Shown piece after piece: positions 7,701 to 15,799 of a stretch of DNA of 64,000 nucleotides. The notes beneath the pieces are model-generated. The model did not search any database. It saw nothing but the letters and a program-made list of their open reading frames with translations, and had not been told where the DNA came from. The position numbers and the translations under genes were made by a program. Where the stretch lies: assembly GCF_025994315.1 (NCBI RefSeq), contig NZ_BAQE01000020.1; one strand, 5' to 3'. The stretch comes from Swaminathania salitolerans. GTDB taxonomy: Bacteria; Pseudomonadota; Alphaproteobacteria; Acetobacterales; Acetobacteraceae. Numbering within the stretch: the stretch's first letter is position 1; each line of letters opens with the position of its first letter.

Positions 7701-8589
7701 AGGCATAGTAATCCAGATCGAGATGTTCGATGGATTCTGCTGCCGGACCGAGGAGGCTTTCAGCAAATTTCTTCGCGTTCGGCCACATCTGCTCAATGAG
7801 CCCGCGCCGCAACCAATGCCTATAAGCGCTTCTCGAGTCCCTCGCCTCTCCGTTCAAATACGTTTTTTTATAGAAACCCTCATCGAACTCGTAACCAAAC
7901 CCGATAGCGCGAAGATGGTCGATACCTGTTTTTCCAAAATGGTAAAGGCACGAAGCCCTTTCAGATGTTAAATCGGGAAGATCGGGTCCTTTATTCGACA
8001 CAAAATAGTACTCATGATCAAATATATCCAAAGCCCGCTTCGATATTCCGACATGCTTAGCAACCTCATCGAGAGATCTTACAGTGCTTTCGTCTCCGAA
8101 CGCCTTCAATATCCTATTGTAACCCGAGACGATTTCGTCTCCTCCGACGGTTTCGATATTTTCTTCCAGCCGGTGTTGCGCGCGCTCACGTTCCATGAGG
8201 GAACGAATATCTTCAAACTCGGTTTTTAAACGTGTTTCATCGCTGTTGAGCCTAAGGCCCGCCTCCAGAACATTAAGGGCTTCAATGTATTTCCCTTGTA
8301 CTTTGAGGACATGGCCGAGATGGAGGCACGTATCGAAATTGTTTCCCTCCAACGACAAAGCTCGCCGATATGCATCTTCCGCATCGACGACGAGGCCCTG
8401 TTCCTTGAGAGAATGTCCGTATTGGACCCAAATTCCAGCGAGTGCTGGATCTAACTCCAGCACTTTTCCATAGGCGGTGGCCGCAGCTTCCCAATCGGCA
8501 CGATCTCGAGCCCGGTCCGCATCGATCCTCGCGGAGCGGATCCTTGAGCGGCGTCTGGAAGGGAAAAAGACCATTCGGATTTCTCGCAT
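4762..8589 (-). CDS. Very large TPR glycosyltransferase with two GT-B domains
   Basis: 1275 residues. Residues about 10-125 are TPR-like (AYGKVLELDPALAGIWVQYG, AYRRALSLEGNNFDTCLHLG). About 185-310 holds a region of the kind often fused to glycan-modifying enzymes (FDEGFYKKTYLNG). About 335-450 is another TPR block. About 490-835 is a first GT-B-like domain (VFYGSGTKAHKEDF, then LLVCGYIPDVY). About 845-1250 is a second GT4-type domain (ILIVNVFYPPQAIGGATRVV, GFIGGISKHKGY, LAPSIWPESFGLVTREA with the conserved E-x7-E). No signal peptide, so probably cytoplasmic. It may glycosylate a surface polysaccharide or protein such as the exported protein downstream. The AT-rich composition suggests horizontal acquisition. 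Two nearby ATGs are possible starts. Confidence 0.85.
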   Translation of the reverse strand: MREIRMVFFPSRRRSRIRSARIDADRARDRADWEAAATAYGKVLELDPALAGIWVQYGHSLKEQGLVVDAEDAYRRALSLEGNNFDTCLHLGHVLKVQGKYIEALNVLEAGLRLNSDETRLKTEFEDIRSLMERERAQHRLEENIETVGGDEIVSGYNRILKAFGDESTVRSLDEVAKHVGISKRALDIFDHEYYFVSNKGPDLPDLTSERASCLYHFGKTGIDHLRAIGFGYEFDEGFYKKTYLNGEARDSRSAYRHWLRRGLIEQMWPNAKKFAESLLGPAAESIEHLDLDYYASKRGHAIEQWGWANALRDFIEIGVLDHSLSNIINRENIFVFIAVADRFARSGNDDAALSIYDRVLRVEPDNIHTLHKSSDVLIRKECFQAAARNLDTVIKSSSPSPWAFLNLAHCEAKLGRLDESLEITRRAMQAFPGDYSMRERFWRQAQSLTEHTWQDAEAVAEASGFAAAQRKIYDTHKHLSLMTAPKKPAAPKPVKAVALYANRHLPQCTFYRVDQKAEQLKNAGFEVRIFDQDHGLHDFMGEAHKFQAAIFYRVPALPDIVRAINYAKSLGIATFYEIDDQIFDGDLYPPPFENYAGMVTRNDYRGLALGVPLFRVALEMCDFAIGSTPALVSQLERCAPGKRVYMHRNGLDSRHRRVYLGAEPRYDNDKVTVFYGSGTKAHKEDFNDLIEPALIAAHKSYPGKIRLLVCGYIPDVYRLRASGVEIVEIPGMLEAENFWTLLRSADINVAVLKPGKLTNTKSEIKWLEAAMLGIPSIVSRTQTYEEILTDREDGLLCSTLAEWESAFKYLISSPDTRQKIGSNALRKALARYSEEHMEHNIKAVLDDACARRQEKKKKRILIVNVFYPPQAIGGATRVVHDNVRDIVEDYSDEFELEVVCSVEGGDKPYLVRSYSLDGVRVHSITTPDRPDIDRVTVDPEMGATFGTLLDAINPDVIHFHCIQRLTLSVVNEAFTREIPYIVTVHDGWWISPNQFLLNDVTDKIEVFEYSKAMERITGSSIKEMTDAALMFSDKHAALKSAFKVASVSKSFAKIYEGTSLHNVVTIANGLPKIPHIERSRRDDHIVRIGFIGGISKHKGYNYARNSFINTKFRNISLIVIDHGAEPGSVRHECWGETPVEFRPKVKQSEIGNLFADMDVLLAPSIWPESFGLVTREANLCGVWVIASDRGAIGEDVIDGVNGFKIDVSSPESLVAVLSEIDANPERFLESPPRLENPRLSRAQAREIAALYREACLAFPSRADESCRRGDRAPR

Positions 8590-9093
8590 GTTACTCAGAT
8601 AAGAACTTTTCTGACCGTAGCGATATTTTTTGATCGCGAAAAGTCCGTTCCTTTCGCCAAACGGACGGTCACAAGATATTGTAATATCCTATTGAAGCTT
8701 TGACATGAAAAGGATCGTGTAGATCGAATTTTTGGCAGGATAAGCAACTCCGTTGTTTTATCGTAATGCACCATGCTGGTTCTACTTGCGTTTGAAACTC
8801 CGTCGTGTATCCTCAAGGTGTCGTTACTGTCTTTGCGAACGTCAGACGGATCACGACTTTTTTCCGATCGCGCCTGGTGCTTGGTTCTTTTCTGCGAAAC
8901 AGCTTATCCCCCATGATGGGTGTCTACCCAGAATGCCGCCCTCCAACCCCGACTACGCGGACGTGCGACAAGTGATCGTCCTGCCAATGGCGCCGAGCGC
9001 ATCCAAGTTCCGAATATCCCTTCGCGCGCGCCTTCTTGCATGGGGATCGGGAAACGTCGCAAGAAAGAGCGCGGAGACGGGAAACATGGAATC
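8590..9093. other. Intergenic region, 504 bp, no gene seen
   Basis: This divergent region lies between the glycosyltransferase and the LysR gene. It is AT-rich near 8600-8760. A 7-bp inverted repeat, GTCCGTT at 8643-8649 and AACGGAC at 8660-8666, may be a hairpin or operator. A frame open from 8920 joins the LysR gene but has no ribosome site or family similarity before 9094. No clear TGAA-N5-TTCA MetR box was found. Confidence 0.6.
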
Positions 9094-9966
9094 ATGATCG
9101 ATATCCAGCCTTTGGCTATTCTCAGGGAGGTTCGGCGCGCGGGAAGCATCACCCTGGCGGCGGAAGCGCTCTGTCTGACGCAATCTGCCGTCAGCCATGC
9201 CATTCGTCGCTTCGAGGAGCGGCATGGCGTCAGGGTTCTGGAGCGTGAGGGGCACAAGCTGCACTTCACACAGGCGGGAGAGTATCTGCTGGGGCTTGCC
9301 CAGCGGGTCCTGCCCCAACTCGAGCAGGGTGCGAGCGTACTTGAGGATTATGCTCGCGGCCGGTGCGGCTCGATCCGTATAGGGATGGAATGCCATCCCT
9401 GTCAGGAATGGTTGATGCAGGTGGTCGATCCCTTCCTTTCGGCCTGGCCGGATGTCGAGCTCGATGTAACCACGGCCTTCCAGTTCGGGGGGCTTTCCGC
9501 GCTTGTCGGTCGCGAGATCGATCTTCTCGTAACGCCCGATCCGACCATGCGCCCAGAACTGACCTTCGTTCCCGTCTTCGATTACGAGCTGGTTCTTGCC
9601 GTTGCGTCAGATCATCCTCTGGCGCGGAAAGATCACGCAAATCCTGAAGATCTCGCGACCGAGACCCTGATCACCTATCCGGTTTCGAAAGAGAGGCTGG
9701 ATATCTACACGCAATTTCTGGTGCCCGCCAATACGGAGCCTTACCGGCACCGCACTGTCGAGACGACCGATCTGATGATGCGTCTGGTCGCTTCGCGGCG
9801 GGCAGTCAGCGCGACGCCGGACTGGCTGCTGCGCAAGGCGAAAGATGTGGCAGGCGTCAGAATCGGGAAGGGCATTTTCAAATCGATCCATCTGGGGCAT
9901 CGCGCCGGAAAGACCCCGCCTTTTCTCGACGGGTTCATCCAGCTCGCCGCCGGGGTCGATATCTGA
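9094..9966 (+). CDS. LysR-family regulator, MetR-like
   Basis: 290 residues from the ATG at 9094. The winged helix-turn-helix is residues about 3-60 (LREVRRAGSITLAAEALCLT, QSAVSHAIRRFEE). The LysR effector-binding domain follows (GSIRIGMECHPCQEWLM, PDVELDVTTAFQFGGLSAL, LVTPDP). The HPCQ/FQFGG pattern is typical of MetR, which senses homocysteine and activates methionine synthase genes. That fits its place just upstream of mesX-mesD in the same direction. I infer that it activates that operon. The first conserved residues follow 9094, so longer readings from 8920 were rejected. Confidence 0.85.
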   Translation: MIDIQPLAILREVRRAGSITLAAEALCLTQSAVSHAIRRFEERHGVRVLEREGHKLHFTQAGEYLLGLAQRVLPQLEQGASVLEDYARGRCGSIRIGMECHPCQEWLMQVVDPFLSAWPDVELDVTTAFQFGGLSALVGREIDLLVTPDPTMRPELTFVPVFDYELVLAVASDHPLARKDHANPEDLATETLITYPVSKERLDIYTQFLVPANTEPYRHRTVETTDLMMRLVASRRAVSATPDWLLRKAKDVAGVRIGKGIFKSIHLGHRAGKTPPFLDGFIQLAAGVDI

Positions 9967-10319
9967 CGCGCGCGGAGCGAAGACCTCTCTGGCATATATC
10001 GAGGCCCGGGTATCGAGGCCCGGGTGCCTTGGCCGACCGCGAGAACCGGCCACGGTATTTGCTCGAGCCTTCCTGTGCCCGGCAGGACGGGTTCGGATAT
10101 TCCCGAGCAGCGCATTTCCCGCGCAGCTCATCCGCGAGCGTCCTTCCCGCACCTCCGGCTCACCCCGACGATGAAGACGCACCATGACGAGAAGTCATGG
10201 AAAGACGATATTTAATCATTTGTCTTCATGACTCCCCCTGCCGGATAACGGGCCCACCCCGCGCCTCGATATGCACCATGAAGCGCGAGACAGGATCCAG
10301 CAGAGGATTTGCGCTTTTC
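9967..10319. other. Intergenic region before mesX, 353 bp, with a short tandem repeat
   Basis: No gene is seen. ATCGAGGCCCGGGT is repeated exactly twice at 9998-10011 and 10012-10025. The region should contain the mesX-mesD promoter; I could not fix a -35/-10 pair with confidence. An inverted repeat at 10193-10233 is listed separately. Confidence 0.6.
10193..10233 (+). promoter_or_regulatory. Inverted repeat upstream of mesX, candidate operator or mRNA hairpin
   Basis: AGTCATGGAAAGAC (10193-10206) faces GTCTTCATGACT (10222-10233), whose reverse complement is AGTCATGAAGAC, so the arms match apart from two extra bases. It lies about 90 bp before the mesX start. Dyads with GAA/TTC cores are used by LysR regulators, so it could bind the MetR-like protein, or fold in the leader RNA. 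Both readings are inference. Confidence 0.45.
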
Positions 10320-11342
10320 ATGACCAGCGACTTCACGTTCACGCTCAAAAGCGTCCGGTTCGACCAGGATTACACGCCCGCGCCCGGCACAAGGCTGACG
10401 ACAAATTTTGCCAATTTGGCCAGAGGAGAAGCCCGGGAAGAGAATTTGCGTGCGGTTCTGCGTATGATCGAAGGACGCCTCAACGATCTCGCGCGCTGGG
10501 ACAATCCTGAAGGTCTCCGCTACGCGCTCGCGCTCGATATCGTATCCGTCGAGATGGCTGTCGCGGGTTCGGGCGCGCCCTTCCCTTCGATCGAGTTTCT
10601 CAGGACGACCATTCTCGACCGGGAGACGGGCAGAACTATCGAGGGAATCGCAGGAAATAATTTCTCCTCCTATCTGCGCGATTACGATTTCAGCGTGCTG
10701 CTGCCGACGCATAATCGTGAAGCGTCCGGTTTTTCCGTGCCGGAAAACTTTGGCGTATTGCATGGCAGGATGTTCCGGGCGTTCATCGCCTCCGATCTCT
10801 ACAGGGCGCGCTTCCCGAAGCCGCCGGTCATCTGCCTGAGCGTTTCGGAAAACAGAACATATGTCCGCTCCCCCAACCGGCATCCGGCCCTCGGTGTCGA
10901 GTACGTCTGCGAAAATACTTCGCTCACAGAACGCTATTTCTCTGAAATGGGCATGCAGGCACGCTACTTCATGCCGCGCGGATGCGTCGCACCTCTGGCC
11001 TTCTATTTCTATGGAGACCTGCTGAACGACTACACCCTGCTCGAGCTCTTCGGCACGATCAGCACGATGGAAACGTTCCAGCGCATCTACCGGCCGGAAA
11101 TCTACAATGCGCATGCAGCGGCCGCATCCCGCTACACGCCCAGCCTCGCCCAGCGGGATTATTCCGACACACGTATCGTCTACGACCGGGAGGAGCGCAC
11201 GCGCCTCGCCCTCGAGCAGGGCCGGTTCGCTGCCGAGTATTTCGTTGCGCCGAATGCGCATCTGCTCGAGCGGCTGTCTTTCCGGGAGGCCGACCGCTGT
11301 CCCTCGCCCAGCCTCACACGTTCTGAAAGCCACATCTCATGA
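10320..11342 (+). CDS. mesX: MesX, DUF1852 partner of the oxygen-dependent methionine synthase
   Basis: 340 residues from the ATG at 10320, chosen because FTFTLKSVRFDQDY and RLTTNFANLARG are where DUF1852 proteins start. The longer frame from 10197 has no family similarity in its first 41 residues. Published genetics on the MesD family showed that the DUF1852 protein is required, together with oxygen, for folate- and cobalamin-independent methionine synthesis; its chemistry is unknown and it may generate the methyl donor. Internal landmarks are NFSSYLRDYDFSVLLPTHN and CVAPLAFYFYGDLLNDYTLL. The stop overlaps the mesD start by 4 bp (ATGA), so the two are translationally coupled. Confidence 0.88.
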   Translation: MTSDFTFTLKSVRFDQDYTPAPGTRLTTNFANLARGEAREENLRAVLRMIEGRLNDLARWDNPEGLRYALALDIVSVEMAVAGSGAPFPSIEFLRTTILDRETGRTIEGIAGNNFSSYLRDYDFSVLLPTHNREASGFSVPENFGVLHGRMFRAFIASDLYRARFPKPPVICLSVSENRTYVRSPNRHPALGVEYVCENTSLTERYFSEMGMQARYFMPRGCVAPLAFYFYGDLLNDYTLLELFGTISTMETFQRIYRPEIYNAHAAAASRYTPSLAQRDYSDTRIVYDREERTRLALEQGRFAAEYFVAPNAHLLERLSFREADRCPSPSLTRSESHIS

Positions 11343-12370
11343 TCAAGCTCCTCCCGACTTCGACGGCTGGCAGCCTCCCCAAGCCTTCCTGGCTCGCCGA
11401 GCCCGAAACTCTCTGGTCACCGTGGAAGATGGAGGGCGAGGCACTGATGGAGGCGCGGCAGGACGCCCTGCGCGTCTCGCTGCTCGAGCAACACAATGCA
11501 GGCATCGATATCGTCAGCGACGGCGAGCAGACGCGCCAGCATTTTGTGACCACCTTCATCGAACATCTGGCCGGTGTCGATTTCGAGAGGCGCGAGACCG
11601 TCACCATAAGGAACCGCTATCGGGCCAGCGTGCCGACCGTCATCGGTGCGGTGGCGCGTGAGACGCCGGTTTTCGTGGACGATGCCAGATTCCTGCGCAC
11701 GCAAACCGATGCCCCGATCAAATGGGCCCTGCCCGGCCCCATGACCATGATCGATACGCTTCATGACACCCATTACAGGAGCCGGGAAAAACTCGCCTGG
11801 GAATTCGCCGCCATTCTCAATGCCGAGGCGAAGGAACTGGTGCGGGCCGGGGTGGATATCATCCAGTTCGACGAGCCAGCCTTCAATGTGTTTTTCGATG
11901 AGGTGAATGACTGGGGCATTGCCGCGCTCGAACGGGCCACCGAAGGGCTCGAGTGCCGTACCGCCGTCCATATCTGCTATGGCTATGGTATAAAGGCCAA
12001 TACAGACTGGAAAAAGACCCTGGGTGATGAATGGCGCCAGTATGAGCGTATTTTCCCCGCACTGCAGGCCTCCAGTATCGATCTTGTGTCGCTGGAGTGC
12101 CAGAACTCCCATGTTCCCATGGAGCTGATCGAACTCCTCCGCGGGAAGAAGGTGATGGTCGGTGCCATAGATGTCGCAAGCAATCGTGTGGAGACTCCGG
12201 AAGAGGTGGCCGCCACCCTTCGGAAGGCCCTGAATTATGTCGATGCAGACGATCTTTATCCCTGCACCAATTGCGGTATGGCACCGCTCTCCCGCACCGT
12301 GGCCCGCGGCAAGCTCGCCGCGCTCGCGGCAGGCGCCGCGATCGTACGCCGGGACCTGACCGGCCTCTGA
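11339..12370 (+). CDS. mesD: MesD, core methionine synthase (MetE C-terminal-like)
   Basis: 343 residues, matching only the catalytic half of MetE. The N-terminal folate-binding half is absent, as in core methionine synthases. Zinc-site motifs of the MetE barrel are visible: AVHICYGYG (His and Cys) and YPCTNCGMAP (the late Cys). IVSDGEQTRQHF and IIQFDEPAFN are also typical. Beside MesX it fits the aerobic MesD family, which methylates homocysteine using neither methyl-folate nor cobalamin. Expected to be controlled by the MetR-like protein upstream. A strong hairpin ends the operon just after the stop. Confidence 0.88.
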   Translation: MIKLLPTSTAGSLPKPSWLAEPETLWSPWKMEGEALMEARQDALRVSLLEQHNAGIDIVSDGEQTRQHFVTTFIEHLAGVDFERRETVTIRNRYRASVPTVIGAVARETPVFVDDARFLRTQTDAPIKWALPGPMTMIDTLHDTHYRSREKLAWEFAAILNAEAKELVRAGVDIIQFDEPAFNVFFDEVNDWGIAALERATEGLECRTAVHICYGYGIKANTDWKKTLGDEWRQYERIFPALQASSIDLVSLECQNSHVPMELIELLRGKKVMVGAIDVASNRVETPEEVAATLRKALNYVDADDLYPCTNCGMAPLSRTVARGKLAALAAGAAIVRRDLTGL

Positions 12371-12376
12371 CGAGAC

Positions 12377-12410
12377 ATCCCGCGCCTGACTGCCGATCCA
12401 GGCGCGGGAT
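12377..12410 (+). terminator. Hairpin after mesD, probable terminator
   Basis: ATCCCGCGCCTG (12377-12388) and CAGGCGCGGGAT (12399-12410) form a perfect 12-bp stem with a 10-nt loop, seven bases after the mesD stop. The following sequence, CCGTTTCGG, has only a short T-run. It lies between convergent genes and could serve both. Confidence 0.7.
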
Positions 12411-12450
12411 CCGTTTCGGCTTTCGAAGGGCGACCGCCCTTCTCCGTTGT

Positions 12451-13206
12451 TCAGCCTCCGTCCCTGGGCAGATCACGATGTTCGGGGAAATCCCTCAGGA
12501 ACATTTCCTGACGGAATGAACAGATTCCGTCGAGCGCCGCCGGATCGAGCACCTCGATATGCTCGCGGCGCGCGACGATCGTCTTTGCGTCGCTCAGTTC
12601 GCGGATCATCCGGTTGATCGTCTGACGCGACATGGCCATGTTTTCCGCGATGATCATCTGCGAGACGGGAACCACGCGATTGGGCTTGCACAGCCCGCAA
12701 TACCCGCTGACGGCGATGCTCAGAAACCAGGCGACTTTCTCGAGATTGCCGTAAACGGCCATCACGAACTGGAACTCCTCCAGAAGCGCATGAGAACGGG
12801 CCAGCAGCTCGAGTACCCCGCGCTGCAGTTCCGGGCTTCGTGCGAGACATGCCCGGATACCGTCAAGCGGCAGAATGAATACCTCCGAGATACTGCTTGC
12901 CCTGACATCGTATCGCGAGCGCGTATCGGCAACGAGCCATTCGACATGCCCCAGAAAGCCGGGGCCCATCACAGCCATGACGTGATTGCGCCCTTCCGAC
13001 GACGAGCGCTCGGCCCAGAGAGATCCGCTCCGGACGATGGCGATATGAGTGATTGCCTGTCCCTGCCGGTACAGAAACTCGTCCTTCGACAGGGGGCGTA
13101 TGGAGATATCCTCGCAAAGCTCCTTCTGTATCTCCGGGTCCAGAGACGCGAACCAGGGATTGAGGGTACAGATTTCCTCGATAATAGTCATAAGTTTTTC
13201 AGCCAT
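12451..13206 (-). CDS. Crp/Fnr-family transcription regulator
   Basis: About 251 residues. The N-terminal cyclic-nucleotide-binding-like domain carries FLYRQGQAITHIAIVRSGSL. The C-terminal winged helix holds the recognition helix SRQTINRMIRELSDA. The FNR cluster cysteines near the N-terminus are not present in their usual spacing, though a CGLC pair lies just before the DNA-binding domain, so oxygen sensing by an Fe-S cluster is not supported. The start is uncertain: ATG at 13206 and ATG at 13191 both fit, and the frame stays open to a GTG at 13335 across a run of eight Gs, which I regard as non-coding. Target genes are unknown; it is convergent with mesD. Confidence 0.82.
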   Translation of the reverse strand: MAEKLMTIIEEICTLNPWFASLDPEIQKELCEDISIRPLSKDEFLYRQGQAITHIAIVRSGSLWAERSSSEGRNHVMAVMGPGFLGHVEWLVADTRSRYDVRASSISEVFILPLDGIRACLARSPELQRGVLELLARSHALLEEFQFVMAVYGNLEKVAWFLSIAVSGYCGLCKPNRVVPVSQMIIAENMAMSRQTINRMIRELSDAKTIVARREHIEVLDPAALDGICSFRQEMFLRDFPEHRDLPRDGG

Positions 13207-13512
13207 CTCCCATACATCGTTCCCGATAACGCCTGCCTTCTGGAAGAGGCGGCGTTCGGGCCCGTTTTTTGTTTCTTCAAACAGGGGGGGGAGGCACGTG
13301 GTGGTGCTCGGGACAGGGATCGGCTTTGCGATCACCCTGCCTGTCCCTCATTGCCCGGCGCATTTTGCGCGATCGAGGCGGATCCGGATCGGCCCGAAAC
13401 GCCCGATACCGGAGCAAGTCGAGACGGCCGATCCCGCCCCCTTCCGGATAGTTTCGGCGGAAGGGGGTGTTTCCGTTGATCCGGACAGGAGCCGGATCGG
13501 GCCGCGAGCCGA
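13207..13512. other. Intergenic region, 306 bp
   Basis: This stretch lies upstream of the Crp/Fnr gene and downstream of the Hint-domain gene. It contains a G8 homopolymer at about 13284-13291, a possible slippage site, and the self-complementary pair CCCCCTTCCG / CGGAAGGGGG (about 13436-13467), which may be the terminator of the Hint-domain gene. No gene was recognised. Confidence 0.5.
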
Positions 13513-15393
13513 TCAGGCGGCGAGAGTATCCGGCACTGCGCCATCCATGATCACGAGCGAGACGAGGCAGCATTCTCCATCGCTGTGAAGCCCGGGCAGC
13601 TCCGCCCGACCGCCGGTCCAGCGACAGGTGGTGTTCTCGTGATCGTGCCAGCCCTGCAGCGCTCCGCCCTCGAGATGTCTGGTATAGCTGACGGTCCTGG
13701 TCGGTGAAAAAAGATGGATCTCACCGACCAGAACGCCGAGCTCGCGCCTGTCATCGACATAAGGACCGATACTCTCACCCGGGACCACCGTCGTTGCCAG
13801 CAGGCTCAAACTGTGGACAGGACCCTCGAGCGAGAAAACCACGGTATTGCCACTGCGACGCAGCGGAGCGACCCGTCGTGCGCCATTCACGAGCAGGGCG
13901 ATCTCCTGCGGTGCTCTCTGAACTGCGCGCTCCTCGCGACCGCCCGCGAGAGACATGAGCCTGCGGTGCAGGGGCTCGACGAAATCCCTGTCCGTACGCA
14001 GGGGATGACAGGAATCCCTGCCCCATTCCTGCACTTTCGAACCGGCTTTGCCGAGCCTGACATGACCCGTATCGAGGAAGGACTCCGACAACGCCCCGTT
14101 GGCATTGATGACGGAATGCTTTTCAAGCTCGATATGATACACATCGTAGCTCCCGCGCTCGGTATCGTGGGATATGGATATTCCATTGACCAGCATTCTG
14201 GCCGGTACGAACCCGCCCGAGAGAAAGAGACAATGCTCGGCTGTCACATGGAGATCCCTGAACGGAACCTCCGGCGCAAGCGCGTTGCGACGGATCACGA
14301 CCGGCGCAGTGGCCAATGCGCGCCGGTCGGCAGGTTCGTCGCGCTCGATCCGGGTCTTGCCCGCCCAGAGAACACGACGCCCGATGCGACGATCGCCTTC
14401 GATCGCGAGCACGATATCCCCCGGGCGCAGGATTTCGACCGGCTTCATGCCGGTATCGGTCTCGATGAGCGTTCCTGCCAGATAGCACGGAGCCGGCCCG
14501 TCATACTGGATGCCGTAGTCGTTCGAACCCGTATAGGTTTTTACCTGATGAAACTGCGTGGGGTCGTATCCGAGCCCGATATCGATGTGCAGATAGACCA
14601 GACTTCCGGGTGCATTATAGGTCGCGAGCGTCAGAATGCCGGTCTGGGGATCGTAGGTGGCGTTGTCGGAATAGCCGCGCGAACCGAAATCGATGATATC
14701 GCCCCCGCCGAAACCGCGTATTGACAGACCCTTGACGTTGTCCTGCATCCCCACATTGAAAGCGATGTAGTTATTGCCGCCTGAGCAATTGATGCTGACG
14801 CCGTCGATCGAACCGTCGCCGTTCTTTGTGCCGAAACTGATCTGCGAGTTCTGGAGATTGATCGTCTGGGTTTGAACGTTGACGAATGAGGAATACCAGT
14901 AGCAATCCTGATTGCCGTACTGGTCTTTCGCAAGCGTCACATTCGTCAGGTTGATCGTTCCGAATCCGGTGATGCTGCTTGTGCCGTGCCAGTCGCCACT
15001 CCAGTTATACAGAGTGCAATTATTTATATCTATAGTTCCGTTATTGTAAGTCTTCCCGGCGATATTGAAGTATCCACTCGTGTCCCATGTGTTTCCGGAG
15101 TTGACGGTGCCCTGTTGCCCGCTTCCGTTGACCTCGACCTTACCGCCCTGGCCGATGATGGCTCCACGATAACTCGCGTCTCCCCATCCACCCAGAGAGA
15201 CGCTCGCACCCGCCGCGAGATTGAAAATCAGCGTGCCGTCGACATTGAACGGATCGTTTTGCCCCGCAGTCCCTGCGACCCAGCATCCAGTGCAGTTGCT
15301 GTTCACATTGAACGTGTTCGTCTCGCCTTCCTTGGTCGTTCCGGAGCCGCTTTGTAAGCTCATCCAGAATGTCGTGTCCGTCACCTGCCTCAT
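13513..15393 (-). CDS. Surface-type protein with C-terminal Hint (hedgehog/intein-like) domain
   Basis: 626 residues. Residues 1-302 are Gly/Asn/Ser/Thr-rich and probably a repetitive beta structure (GTINLTNVTLA, GTINL-like turns). At Cys303 a Hint_2 domain begins: PCYLAGTLIETDTGMKPVEI, then RPGDIV, LHVTAEHCLFLSGGFVPA and YHIELEKHSVI. In Hint domains the first Cys attacks the preceding peptide bond and the TxxH motif assists, so autocleavage between Ala302 and Cys303 is expected. Similar proteins are common in acetic acid bacteria. No classical signal peptide is seen, so export may use another route. A GTG at 15384 is an alternative start, better spaced from GGGAGGA. Confidence 0.82.
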   Translation of the reverse strand: MRQVTDTTFWMSLQSGSGTTKEGETNTFNVNSNCTGCWVAGTAGQNDPFNVDGTLIFNLAAGASVSLGGWGDASYRGAIIGQGGKVEVNGSGQQGTVNSGNTWDTSGYFNIAGKTYNNGTIDINNCTLYNWSGDWHGTSSITGFGTINLTNVTLAKDQYGNQDCYWYSSFVNVQTQTINLQNSQISFGTKNGDGSIDGVSINCSGGNNYIAFNVGMQDNVKGLSIRGFGGGDIIDFGSRGYSDNATYDPQTGILTLATYNAPGSLVYLHIDIGLGYDPTQFHQVKTYTGSNDYGIQYDGPAPCYLAGTLIETDTGMKPVEILRPGDIVLAIEGDRRIGRRVLWAGKTRIERDEPADRRALATAPVVIRRNALAPEVPFRDLHVTAEHCLFLSGGFVPARMLVNGISISHDTERGSYDVYHIELEKHSVINANGALSESFLDTGHVRLGKAGSKVQEWGRDSCHPLRTDRDFVEPLHRRLMSLAGGREERAVQRAPQEIALLVNGARRVAPLRRSGNTVVFSLEGPVHSLSLLATTVVPGESIGPYVDDRRELGVLVGEIHLFSPTRTVSYTRHLEGGALQGWHDHENTTCRWTGGRAELPGLHSDGECCLVSLVIMDGAVPDTLAA

Positions 15394-15799
15394 TCCTCCC
15401 GTTCAAGGTCGAAAAAGGATGTGCGAAGTGCCCCTGCGGCAGGATCGGATCCGGGGATCGCCCAACCCACCGACAAGCAAAATCGAACTCCGGTCTGGCT
15501 TCCAGATGCCTGGGAAGGCACGAACCGGATACCTCTTCGAGATTTTATCTTGGCATTTGCATGCCGGGACTCTGGCTCTCGCTTACGCAGCGGCCTTTAC
15601 CCAGCCCTCGCAACGCCCCTGACGGTCCATCGCACATTTCGCGAGGACGTTCTGTCGCCTGCGCGACATAACATGTCAAAAATGAAGAACTTCGGAATGG
15701 GCTTATCGTGCGTAATAACCGCCAGGAAACCACGGTCTGAGCCGCTATACCGAACCCTGTTCGATCAAGCGGATTGCCGGATGGCCTCTTACTGCAAGA
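15394..15799. other. Intergenic region, 406 bp, no gene recognised
   Basis: This region lies upstream of the Hint-domain gene and downstream of the sensor kinase, both on the minus strand. Short frames on both strands lack ribosome sites and similarity. It probably holds the promoter of the Hint-domain gene, but no -35/-10 pair stands out. Confidence 0.55.

Noticed and set aside
8590..10319. MetR box TGAA-N5-TTCA near the LysR and mesX genes
   Set aside because: I looked for the classical palindrome and found no convincing copy; only the different dyad at 10193-10233 was kept.
12451..13206. FNR-type oxygen sensor
   Set aside because: The N-terminal cysteine spacing needed for the Fe-S cluster is absent, so only Crp/Fnr superfamily membership is claimed.
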